Shown here: positions 1-5,107 of the stretch, one piece after another | Numbering within the stretch: the first letter of the stretch is position 1 | How the letters are laid out: every line of letters starts with the position of its first letter | Assembly (NCBI GenBank): GCA_016290255.1 | Contig: JAEETG010000107.1 | Coordinates: forward strand, 1 to 5,107 | Direction: 5' to 3' | DNA length: 5,107 nucleotides | Source: Clostridia bacterium | GTDB lineage: Bacteria; Bacillota; Clostridia; Christensenellales; UBA1242 | Position numbers and translations under genes: made by a program | The notes under the pieces: model-generated | Databases searched by the model: none | What the model was told of the DNA's origin: nothing | The model's input: the letters and a program-made list of their open reading frames with translations, nothing else

Positions 1-50
1 CCTTCCAAAACAACTATATCTTTTGAATCATAATTCTTACTCAAAGCCAT
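1..50 (-). CDS. Type II topoisomerase B subunit (GyrB/ParE-like), N-terminal fragment
   Basis: Only 16 complete codons plus two bases are visible; the gene runs off the left edge. They read MALSKNYDSKDIVVLEG (the last Gly from an incomplete GGN codon). The pattern Tyr-Asp, then Ile-Val-Val-Leu-Glu-Gly, is how GyrB and ParE ATPase subunits typically begin, just before the conserved Val-Arg-x-Arg-Pro-Gly-Met-Tyr-Ile-Gly block, which would lie outside the window. The role would be ATP-driven DNA supercoiling or decatenation in the cytoplasm. GyrB and ParE cannot be told apart from this much. The gene is transcribed divergently from murG. The start is ambiguous: the ATG at 50-48 has GGAGG only one base upstream, while the in-frame TTG at 44-42 sits seven bases from it. 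The motif match is short, so the identification is a reasoned guess. Confidence 0.6.
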   Translation of the reverse strand, partial: MALSKNYDSKDIVVLE

Positions 51-56
51 TCCTCC
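51..56 (-). promoter_or_regulatory. Shine-Dalgarno GGAGGA of the left-edge gene
   Basis: The minus strand reads GGAGGA immediately before the ATG at 50-48. A one-base gap from GGAGG is too short for normal initiation, whereas TTG at 44-42 would have a normal seven-base gap. This site therefore favours a TTG start two codons later, although the ATG is the better codon. Confidence 0.5.
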
Positions 57-120
57 ATTTCTATATACTATTTATTTTAGCACAAAGACCCACAAAAAAC
101 CAAAAGAAAAACAGCATTTT

Positions 121-150
121 TTGAAAAATTATTTTATTTATCCATAAAAT
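121..150 (+). promoter_or_regulatory. Candidate sigma-70-type promoter for murG
   Basis: TTGAAA (121-126, one mismatch to TTGACA) and TAAAAT (145-150, one mismatch to TATAAT) are separated by 18 bases, which would start transcription near 157 and leave a leader of about 43 bases before murG. The surrounding divergent region (51-199) is very A/T-rich, so chance matches are likely. The leader contains no riboswitch-like structure or terminator hairpin that I can see. The octamer CATAAAAT occurs at 143-150 and again at 173-180. A minus-strand promoter for the left-edge gene must also lie in this region, but I could not pick one convincingly. Confidence 0.35.
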
Positions 151-199
151 GCAATAATATTTTTTACTCACTCATAAAATAATTCAAAAAGGAGAAAAG

Positions 200-1231
200 A
201 TGAAAACAATTGTTTTAACTGGTGGCGGAACGGCTGGGCACACACTTGGTTGTTTGGCTTTGGTTGAGGAATTAACAAAACATTTTGACAAAATTTTTTA
301 TGTTGGTTCACAAAATGGAATAGAAAAAAATCTGGTCAAAAAATATAAAGAAATTGTGTATATTCCAATTCCAACAACAAAACTGATAAGAGGTTTTTGT
401 TTCAAAAACTTTTTAATTCCATTTAAACTACTCCGTTCAATCAAAGAATGCAAAAAGATGTTAAAAGACATCAAACCAAACATAATTTTCAGCAAAGGCG
501 GCTATGTTTCTGTTCCCGTTTGTTTTGCTGCACATAGCCTTGATATTCCAATAGTTTTGCATGAGAGCGACATAACACTGGGGCTTGCGAATAAACTAAT
601 CAAAAACAAAACAAAAGCCATTTGCACTTCTTTTGATGTCACTGCTCAAAAACTCAAAAATGGCATCCACTCTGGTTCCCCAATTCTTAATAACACAATT
701 TCAAACAAAAACATTTTATTAAACAACCCCCAAAATCTGCCTGTTCTTTTGGTCTTGGGTGGAAGTTTGGGGGCTTCAAGTCTAAATAAGCTTGTTTATG
801 ATAACCTAAATTTTCTATGTGAAAATTTTTTTGTTGTTCACATAACGGGTAAAGGAAAAAGAAAGGATATTTCACACAAAAACTATTTGCAAATTGAATT
901 TTGTGATGAAATACAAAAATTATATTCAATTTCTAATTATGCACTAACAAGAGGAGGCTCAAACACTTTGTTTGAACTTTTGGGCCATCAAATTCCAATG
1001 CTTATTGCACCTTTAAAAAAACAAACAAGAGGAGAACAAAAACTTAATGCAAATTATTTTGAAAAAAAAGGATATGCTCTAGTTCTTGAAGAAGAAACAC
1101 AAAATGAGTTAAAAAACAAATTAAATCTATTGATAAAAAATAGCAAAATTATTAAACAAAAAATGGATAAATATCCACACATCAACAGCACCAACATAAT
1201 TGTTAACTTACTAAAACGATTTGCAAAATGA
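200..1231 (+). CDS. murG: MurG, lipid II synthase (UDP-GlcNAc:lipid I N-acetylglucosaminyltransferase)
   Basis: MurG transfers GlcNAc from UDP-GlcNAc to lipid I on the inner face of the cytoplasmic membrane, giving lipid II. At 343 residues it is close to the usual 350-360 and complete. Visible GT28-family motifs are the N-terminal glycine loop GGGTAGH (residues 8-14, with the conserved His14), HESD (121-124), the central SGSP turn before the second domain (158-161, in the place of the usual TGNP), GGSLGA (187-192) and the nucleotide-sugar site TRGGSNTLFEL (250-260), where Glu259 is the expected UDP-ribose ligand. RGEQKLNA (277-284) matches the sugar-contacting Gln/Asn-Ala loop. The ATG is preceded by AAAAAGGAG ending at 194, five bases upstream. 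It stands apart from any visible division and wall (dcw) cluster and is followed by a small regulator gene. Lys and Asn are abundant, in line with AT-rich DNA. Confidence 0.95.
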   Translation: MKTIVLTGGGTAGHTLGCLALVEELTKHFDKIFYVGSQNGIEKNLVKKYKEIVYIPIPTTKLIRGFCFKNFLIPFKLLRSIKECKKMLKDIKPNIIFSKGGYVSVPVCFAAHSLDIPIVLHESDITLGLANKLIKNKTKAICTSFDVTAQKLKNGIHSGSPILNNTISNKNILLNNPQNLPVLLVLGGSLGASSLNKLVYDNLNFLCENFFVVHITGKGKRKDISHKNYLQIEFCDEIQKLYSISNYALTRGGSNTLFELLGHQIPMLIAPLKKQTRGEQKLNANYFEKKGYALVLEEETQNELKNKLNLLIKNSKIIKQKMDKYPHINSTNIIVNLLKRFAK

Positions 1232-1238
1232 ATATCGC

Positions 1239-1267
1239 TTGACAACACAATTCATAATTCCTATAAT
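1239..1267 (+). promoter_or_regulatory. Perfect-consensus sigma-70/sigma-A promoter of the HTH gene
   Basis: TTGACA (1239-1244) and TATAAT (1262-1267) match both consensus hexamers exactly and are separated by the optimal 17 bases. The predicted transcription start is about 1273-1275, directly at the GAGG ribosome-binding site, so the leader would be only about a dozen bases. The promoter begins eight bases after the murG stop codon and lies wholly in the murG-HTH gap. It allows the regulator to be expressed independently of murG. A consensus promoter this strong often needs repression, and the product of the gene is itself a DNA-binding protein, so autorepression is a reasonable guess. Confidence 0.85.
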
Positions 1268-1274
1268 AATAATT

Positions 1275-1278
1275 GAGG
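1275..1278 (+). promoter_or_regulatory. Shine-Dalgarno GAGG that sets the HTH gene start at 1287
   Basis: GAGG lies eight bases before the ATG at 1287-1289. It decides against a longer reading from the TTG at 1221, which lies inside murG and upstream of the promoter, and would add 22 residues of unlikely composition. Confidence 0.75.
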
Positions 1279-1286
1279 TAAAAAAA

Positions 1287-1598
1287 ATGAATATTTCAGT
1301 TATTGTTGGCATTTTGCTATATTTATTAAACCATGAAAAAACAAAGGCACAAACTTTATCAGACAAGTTTGAAATAAGCACAAGAACCGTGTATCGCTAT
1401 CTTGATGCGCTGTCTGTTTGCGGAGTGCCAGTTGTGACCATTTGTGGCAGAAATGGCGGAATATACATTGAAAACACATTTAAACTTAAAAACATATATT
1501 TCACAAAAGAAGAAATAGACAAACTTTTAAATTTTGCAATCAACGATGTGTGTTTAACTGAAAAGTTGGAAACACTAAAAAGGAATATTTATTCATAA
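1287..1598 (+). CDS. Small winged helix-turn-helix regulator (YafY/DeoR-like DNA-binding domain without WYL domain)
   Basis: This 103-residue protein is essentially one DNA-binding domain. Helix one is MNISVIVGILLYLLNHEKT, followed by the turn-helix with Thr-Leu-Ser-Asp-Lys-Phe (residues 23-28), the recognition helix STRTVYRYLDAL (31-42) and a beta-wing around GRNGGIYI (54-61). A short tail, YFTKEEIDKLLNFA (71-84), resembles the linker that in full-length YafY-type regulators (about 300 residues) leads to the ligand-sensing WYL domain. That domain is absent, and the 39 bases to the ddl stop leave no room for a remnant. The start is fixed by GAGG and the promoter just upstream. It lies 55 bases after murG, is co-oriented and can also be reached by readthrough. 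Its targets are unknown; the promoter in front of it and the neighbouring wall genes are candidates. A DNA-binding role is well supported, the regulon is not. Confidence 0.82.
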   Translation: MNISVIVGILLYLLNHEKTKAQTLSDKFEISTRTVYRYLDALSVCGVPVVTICGRNGGIYIENTFKLKNIYFTKEEIDKLLNFAINDVCLTEKLETLKRNIYS

Positions 1599-1616
1599 TT
1601 GTTTATTTTTATACAC

Positions 1617-1646
1617 AAAAAATAAGCCTAATATGGCTTATTTTTT
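1617..1646. terminator. Bidirectional intrinsic terminator between the HTH gene and ddl
   Basis: The arms AAAAAATAAGCC (1617-1628) and GGCTTATTTTTT (1635-1646) pair perfectly over 12 bp around a six-base loop. The three G/C pairs cap the loop and the A/T flanks supply a U-run in either direction, so it can end the plus-strand murG-HTH transcript and the minus-strand ddl transcript. Its right arm overlaps the last two Lys codons and the TAA stop of ddl (1638-1640). The G/C core is short, so efficiency is uncertain. Confidence 0.85.
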
Positions 1647-2756
1647 CATTTTTCCATAGTCTTTTTCAAAACACAAAAGAGCATCTGATTTGTATAAATA
1701 TGTGAGATTTTGTCTTTCAACAAATCTATTCACCCCATATTGCATAAGTTTTTCTAGCATTTCAAAAAATGATATATCTTTGAATAAATAGTTTGCCATT
1801 GAACCTGGAATTGAGTTAATTTCATTCAACAACACTTCCCCATTTTTTGTGACAAAAAAATCCATTCTACAAACTCCAGAGAGTTCACTAATATAAAAAG
1901 CTTTTTGTGCTATTTCTTTTATTTCGTTTTCTGTTTTCTCATCAAGGCGAACATCAACAATCCTTGTTGTTTCTTCTGAGCTTATATATTTTTGTTCAAA
2001 AGACAAAAGACCCCCACTTGAAATAACTTCCTCCAAACAAGATAGATTGATTTCATCATTCCTTCCAAAACATGCAATATTTATTTCTCTAAAGTCGTCA
2101 ATTTTTTCTTCAACAATAACTTTGTTGTCATAATAAAGAGCAAGATCTATTGCTTCAACAATTTCTTTTTTTGATGAGCAAACCTTAACTCCAATGCTGC
2201 TTCCCGCCCTGTCGGGTTTTACAACAACAGTTTCCCCCAATTCTTTTTTTATCTTTTCAAGAATTTTTGATTTTTTAGTTTTATACTCATTTTCATAAAA
2301 GAACAGAAACCTTGGTGTTTTGATTCCGTTTTGCAAAAATAGCATTTTTTGAACTGCTTTATCCATTGTGACAGCACTCCCCAGAACTCCAGAACTGACA
2401 TATGGAATTTGTGTTAAGTCCAAAAAACCTTGAATACTCCCATCTTCCCCATTAACACCGTGAAGACACAAAATTATGCTATCAAGTTTTATTATTTTTG
2501 TTTTTAAAAGTTTTTTGATAAACAAAAATTTTGAATGCGGTTTCAAATAACACTCCCAAGTTTTAGTTATACAAAAATTTTTGAACGAGTCAGGCAGCAA
2601 AAGTTTGTCACCAGTTAGCCAAACTCCATCTCTTGAAATATAAATTGGAATAATGTTATATTTTTCTTTTAATGTTGAAACAACTTGCAAACCAGTTATG
2701 ATTGAAATGTCATGCTCAACAGATTTTCCACCAAAAACAACAGCAATATTTTTCAT
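1638..2756 (-). CDS. ddl: D-alanine--D-alanine ligase
   Basis: This ATP-grasp enzyme of 372 residues joins two D-alanines in the cytoplasm for the peptidoglycan stem peptide. Visible motifs are GGKSVEHDIS (residues 9-18) with the substrate-binding Glu14, HGVNGEDGSIQGFL (99-112), SSGVLGSAVTMDK (121-133), the ATP-binding Lys180-Pro181 and flexible loop GSSIGV (185-190), and the Mg ligands Asp299, Glu312 and Asn314. In the omega loop, Lys256-Tyr257 aligns with Lys215-Tyr216 of E. coli DdlB; Tyr here marks D-Ala-D-Ala rather than D-lactate specificity. The usual PGxTSHS segment near the C-terminus is replaced by PGSMANYLF (317-325). The ATG has AAGGGAG (2768-2762) five bases upstream. It follows a terminator and a candidate promoter of its own, so it is probably transcribed separately from the MurF-like gene despite the shared orientation and pathway. 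Confidence 0.95.
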   Translation of the reverse strand: MKNIAVVFGGKSVEHDISIITGLQVVSTLKEKYNIIPIYISRDGVWLTGDKLLLPDSFKNFCITKTWECYLKPHSKFLFIKKLLKTKIIKLDSIILCLHGVNGEDGSIQGFLDLTQIPYVSSGVLGSAVTMDKAVQKMLFLQNGIKTPRFLFFYENEYKTKKSKILEKIKKELGETVVVKPDRAGSSIGVKVCSSKKEIVEAIDLALYYDNKVIVEEKIDDFREINIACFGRNDEINLSCLEEVISSGGLLSFEQKYISSEETTRIVDVRLDEKTENEIKEIAQKAFYISELSGVCRMDFFVTKNGEVLLNEINSIPGSMANYLFKDISFFEMLEKLMQYGVNRFVERQNLTYLYKSDALLCFEKDYGKMKK

Positions 2757-2777
2757 ATTAACTCCCTTTTATTAAGT

Positions 2778-2807
2778 GTTATATGAAATTAAACAAAAAT
2801 ATGTTAA
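2778..2807 (-). promoter_or_regulatory. Candidate promoter for ddl
   Basis: Reading the minus strand, TTAACA (2807-2802) and TATAAC (2783-2778) each differ from the sigma-70 consensus at one position and are separated by 18 bases. Transcription would start near 2771, just before the AAGGGAG site. The -35 hexamer begins in the last T residues of the upstream terminator, which leaves only about 50 bases for promoter and leader together. The match is good, but the background is A/T-rich. Confidence 0.5.
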
Positions 2808-2838
2808 AAAAAGATTATTGGAAATCAATAATCTTTTT
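2806..2838 (-). terminator. Intrinsic terminator of the hydrolase-MurF-like operon
   Basis: A perfect 13-bp stem pairs 2808-2820 with 2826-2838 around a five-base loop. On the minus strand the stem ends in a run of seven T (2812-2806), as expected for a rho-independent terminator. It begins six bases after the TAA of the MurF-like gene. The plus-strand reading also gives a T-run (2834-2838), but there is no plus-strand gene for it to end. The stem is mostly A/T with three G/C pairs. Confidence 0.85.
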
Positions 2839-2844
2839 ACTATC

Positions 2845-4491
2845 TTATGTGTAGTTATCTGGCAAATCATTTTCCCACAAAATGATGTCACCTTGCTTTA
2901 GTATGGTTTTCAATAATTCTTGTGCTTTTTGCGTGTTTTCAACAAAATATACTTTGCTTTCATCAAATTTTTTGTCCATAAGCCCCTGGCGAATTGAAAG
3001 TTCGTTTGTCTTGTTCACAACAACAACAATATCAGCAACTTCAGAAATCCTTTCACCAAATTCATAGTTTGCAAGTCTTCCCAAACTTCCAAGTTCAACA
3101 AGCCCAGGTGTTATCACAATCTTTCTCCTGCCATCAAACATCTTCAAAACTTCCAAAGCCCACTTGCTTCCATCAATGCTGGCATTATATGTGTCGTCCA
3201 AAATAAGAATATCATTTGGAGCATTAATTAACTGAAGCCTATGTTCAATTGGAGCAATTTTGGAAATCCCACTTGAAATTTCCTCAAGAGACAATCCGAG
3301 TTCCAAAGCTGTTGGAACACAAAGCAAAATGTTTGAAAGGTTGTGAAGCCCCAAAAGTTTTGTTGAGCATGCAACTTTTTTGTCTTTTGCGTGAAGAACA
3401 AACTCTGTTCCACTTTGTGTTGTTTTGATGTCTGTTGCATAAACTGACGCATTATGGTTTTTTATTGAAACTCTAGCTTTTTTACCATTATGAGATGAAA
3501 ACAGTTCATTGCTCGCTTCATTATCTGCATCAAAGGTGCAGAAACCTTTTTCTTCAACAAAGGTGGCAAGTTCTTTTTTGGTTCTCTTAACATTTTCAAA
3601 AGAACCAAATGTTTGAAGATGTTGCTCACCTATTGTGCCAACAATGGCATATGTTGGTTGAACAATTTGGCAAAGTTCATCAATTTCCCCATTTTTTCTC
3701 GCGCCCATTTCTGCAATAAAAACTTGGTGTGTTATTGTTAAATTCTCTAGCACCGTTTTTGTGATTCCCATTGGCGTGTTGAAATTTTGAGGAGTTTTGC
3801 AAACGCTATATTTTTCTGATAATATGCTCCATAAAGCATTTTTTATTGTGGTTTTCCCAAAACTTCCTGTGATTCCAATTTTTATGAGGTTTGGAAATTT
3901 TTCTAGTTTCTCTTCTGCCTTTTTGATGAACTTTTTGTTAATACCTCTTTCAACAGGTTTCATTATGATATGTGATAATGGCGCTAAGAGTGGCAACAAA
4001 AGTGGCATAAAGGCAATTGCAATGTAACGAAGAATTTGAGTGAACAAACTTGAAATCATAATTAAAGCAAATGTTAATATGATTGAAAGAACAAAAAACA
4101 CAGCCATACTTCTTGTCATTCTTGCAGTCATTTTCAGTGGCACTTTTTTTGGAGTGTCGTATAAAACTTTCAAGAATATTCCTGAGAACAAGAAATAAAA
4201 CAATAGTCCAAGATATGACAAATAATATTGAAGAGGTTTTGCAAATATTCTAAAAATAACATTTGTCACAAGCATTGCGGCAACACTTAATAAAACAAGC
4301 ATAATAATTCTTATGAAATATTTTTCTCTCGTGTTTTTAAGCCAGTTAAAATAGCCTGTTAAGTGATAGCCATTTAACTGAATTATTTGCATAAACTTGT
4401 ATCCTTCAAAGCAAAGAAGCATTGCGTTTAAAAAACTTAAAATAACCGCAATATAAAAATGACCTGAATTAAAATCAAAAAAATCTATCAT
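2845..4491 (-). CDS. murF: Membrane-anchored MurF-like ligase (UDP-MurNAc-tripeptide--D-Ala-D-Ala ligase family)
   Basis: Predicted to add D-Ala-D-Ala to the UDP-MurNAc peptide using ATP. With the ATG at 4491 it has 548 residues, about 100 more than classical MurF. The first 180 or so hold about five membrane segments (near 12-29, 60-80, 88-110, 128-150, 154-177). The Mur ligase part starts with the P-loop GITGSFGKTT (206-215), then NTPMGI (239-243 region), EMGARKNGEI (261-270), Lys305 as likely carbamylated lysine, GEQHLQTFGS (288-297), GLHNLSN (381-387), EHRLQL (416-421), DDTYNAS (432-438) and VITPGLVELG (458-467). It ends WENDLPDNYT. Phe replaces the usual Asn in the P-loop. The start is fixed by GGAGGAG at 4501-4495 and by an ATGA overlap with the upstream hydrolase; the ATG at 4539 lies inside that gene and lacks such a site. 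The Mur ligase fold is certain; D-Ala-D-Ala as substrate is inferred from motifs and nearby ddl. Confidence 0.88.
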   Translation of the reverse strand: MIDFFDFNSGHFYIAVILSFLNAMLLCFEGYKFMQIIQLNGYHLTGYFNWLKNTREKYFIRIIMLVLLSVAAMLVTNVIFRIFAKPLQYYLSYLGLLFYFLFSGIFLKVLYDTPKKVPLKMTARMTRSMAVFFVLSIILTFALIMISSLFTQILRYIAIAFMPLLLPLLAPLSHIIMKPVERGINKKFIKKAEEKLEKFPNLIKIGITGSFGKTTIKNALWSILSEKYSVCKTPQNFNTPMGITKTVLENLTITHQVFIAEMGARKNGEIDELCQIVQPTYAIVGTIGEQHLQTFGSFENVKRTKKELATFVEEKGFCTFDADNEASNELFSSHNGKKARVSIKNHNASVYATDIKTTQSGTEFVLHAKDKKVACSTKLLGLHNLSNILLCVPTALELGLSLEEISSGISKIAPIEHRLQLINAPNDILILDDTYNASIDGSKWALEVLKMFDGRRKIVITPGLVELGSLGRLANYEFGERISEVADIVVVVNKTNELSIRQGLMDKKFDESKVYFVENTQKAQELLKTILKQGDIILWENDLPDNYT

Positions 4492-5107
4492 AAACTCCTC
4501 CAAAACTGTTCCAAAATAATGTTGAATTTTTGAAAACAATCAATATGTGAAAAATGTCCTCCGTCAAGAACACAAAGTTTGCTACCAGTTATGTTCTTGT
4601 GAATTTTTCTTGCCATATATAACGGGGTGTCTTTATCTTTTTTCCCCCAAACAATGAGTGTTCTAACTTGTATGCTTTTGCTCTCTTGCTCCACATTTTC
4701 ATTCACAACTTTTGTTAAAATCTGTTTCATAATTCCACTGCTGTTTTTATAGTCATTTGAACCAAACTTTTGTAAAATCTGTTCATCAACTTTTTGGTTT
4801 TCAACCATTTTTTTTAAATGTTTATATCGTTTAATTTTAAAATAGTTTTTTAATGAAAACCTTCTTTTCATTCCAGCACTATCAACAAGTGTTAAGCTTT
4901 TCACACTTCTTTCAAAAAGATTTGAAAACATGATTGCAATCTTTCCGCCAAATGAGTGCCCAACCAAATGAAAACTATTAAGTTTCAATTTTTTGGTAAA
5001 CTCATGCAGTGCTTTTGCATAATCAATTGTGCCCCACACTTTTGTTGGCTCTTCACTTCCCCCAAAGCCCCACAGGTCAACATTAATGACACAATAGTTT
5101 TTTGAAA
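4488..5107 (-). CDS. Alpha/beta-fold hydrolase, partial (N-terminus outside the window)
   Basis: The reading frame stays open to the right edge, giving 205 visible residues; the usual 250-300 suggests 50-90 are missing. The start suggested by the GTG at 5039 is not real, because upstream codons encode the typical strand and turn NVDLWGFGGSEEP (visible residues 8-20). The nucleophile elbow is GHSFGG with Ser51 (codon 4955-4953). The acid is most likely Asp157 in WGKKDKDTPL and the base His184 in DGGHFSHID, so the triad is complete and in family order. A Lys-rich, probably helical cap lies between about 80 and 130. No signal peptide can be judged. Family members cleave esters, lactones, amides or C-C bonds; the substrate cannot be inferred here. 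The last codons overlap the MurF-like gene, so the two are probably made together, and a role in wall precursor or lipid metabolism is possible. Confidence 0.88.
   Translation of the reverse strand, partial: SKNYCVINVDLWGFGGSEEPTKVWGTIDYAKALHEFTKKLKLNSFHLVGHSFGGKIAIMFSNLFERSVKSLTLVDSAGMKRRFSLKNYFKIKRYKHLKKMVENQKVDEQILQKFGSNDYKNSSGIMKQILTKVVNENVEQESKSIQVRTLIVWGKKDKDTPLYMARKIHKNITGSKLCVLDGGHFSHIDCFQKFNIILEQFWRSL
4495..4501 (-). promoter_or_regulatory. Shine-Dalgarno GGAGGAG deciding the MurF-like start
   Basis: On the minus strand GGAGGAG lies within the Trp-Arg-Ser codons at the end of the hydrolase gene. GGAGG (4501-4497) is five bases from the ATG at 4491-4489, whose last two bases and the following A form the hydrolase TGA. 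This arrangement implies translational coupling and excludes the ATG at 4539 as the main start. Confidence 0.85.

Noticed and set aside
57..199. Riboswitch, T-box or small RNA in the murG leader
   Set aside because: The region is A/T-rich without a stable hairpin, specifier-like element or terminator.
298..929. Minus-strand open frames antisense to murG
   Set aside because: No family resemblance; they are opposite well-conserved MurG motifs and are explained by AT-rich codon use in the sense strand.
1248..1275. CAATT...AATTG inverted repeat across the HTH promoter as an operator
   Set aside because: The arms are only five bases, 18 bases apart, with no extension; expected by chance in this composition.
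1221..1286. Longer start of the HTH gene at the TTG at 1221
   Set aside because: It begins inside murG, upstream of the consensus promoter, and adds an Ile-rich stretch with no family counterpart; GAGG places the start at 1287.
2882..3206. Plus-strand open frames antisense to the MurF-like gene
   Set aside because: They have low-complexity, Ser/Gln/Cys-rich translations, no convincing ribosome-binding site, and lie entirely opposite conserved Mur ligase coding sequence.
3797..4027. Plus-strand 76-residue open frame opposite the membrane and P-loop part of the ligase
   Set aside because: Its hydrophobic Phe/Ile/Met content mirrors the sense-strand codons; no start signal is visible.
4492..4539. 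Longer MurF-like start at the ATG at 4539, adding 16 residues
   Set aside because: It lies inside the hydrolase gene without a ribosome-binding site, whereas the ATG at 4491 has GGAGGAG five bases from GGAGG and an ATGA coupling overlap.
5037..5039. GTG at 5039 as the hydrolase start
   Set aside because: The frame stays open to the window edge and upstream codons encode the conserved DLWGFGGSEEP segment of the fold.

Overview
The window is AT-rich (about one third G+C by eye), uses TGA and TAA as stops and TGG for Trp (standard bacterial code), and has strong purine-rich Shine-Dalgarno sites, short intergenic gaps and A/T-flanked hairpin terminators. Together with the sequence style of the proteins (MurG with an RGEQ-type sugar-binding loop, a membrane-anchored MurF-like ligase, a WYL-less YafY-type regulator), this suggests a low-GC Gram-positive, most likely an uncultured gut-type Clostridia/Firmicutes lineage. 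The assignment is inferred; no taxonomic marker is complete.

Layout: (1) 1-50, minus strand: only the first codons of a gene that leaves the left edge; the visible residues look like the N-terminus of a type II topoisomerase B subunit (GyrB/ParE). (2) 51-199: divergent intergenic region with a candidate promoter for murG. (3) 200-1231, plus: murG, lipid II synthase. (4) 1239-1598, plus: a consensus-perfect sigma-70-type promoter overlapping nothing but the 55-base gap, then a 103-residue winged-HTH protein whose start is moved to 1287. (5) 1617-1646: a perfect 12-bp hairpin acting as a shared, bidirectional terminator between the plus-strand pair and the minus-strand ddl. (6) 1638-2756, minus: ddl, D-Ala-D-Ala ligase, with its own promoter (2778-2807) abutting the previous terminator (2808-2838). 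(7) 2845-4491, minus: a 548-residue MurF-like ligase with about five N-terminal membrane segments. (8) 4488-5107, minus: alpha/beta hydrolase, open at the right edge, joined to the MurF-like gene by an ATGA overlap.

The theme is peptidoglycan precursor synthesis: Ddl makes D-Ala-D-Ala, the MurF-like ligase would attach it to the UDP-MurNAc peptide, and MurG adds GlcNAc to lipid I. The hydrolase is translationally coupled to the ligase, suggesting a joint role that cannot be named from sequence. The two halves converge on a single terminator. The most interesting points are the membrane-fused MurF-like ligase coupled to a hydrolase, the truncated regulator with an almost leaderless consensus promoter, and the altered D-Ala pocket motif in Ddl. 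I saw no tRNA, rRNA, CRISPR, insertion sequence or phage feature, and no gene-free stretch longer than 300 bases.
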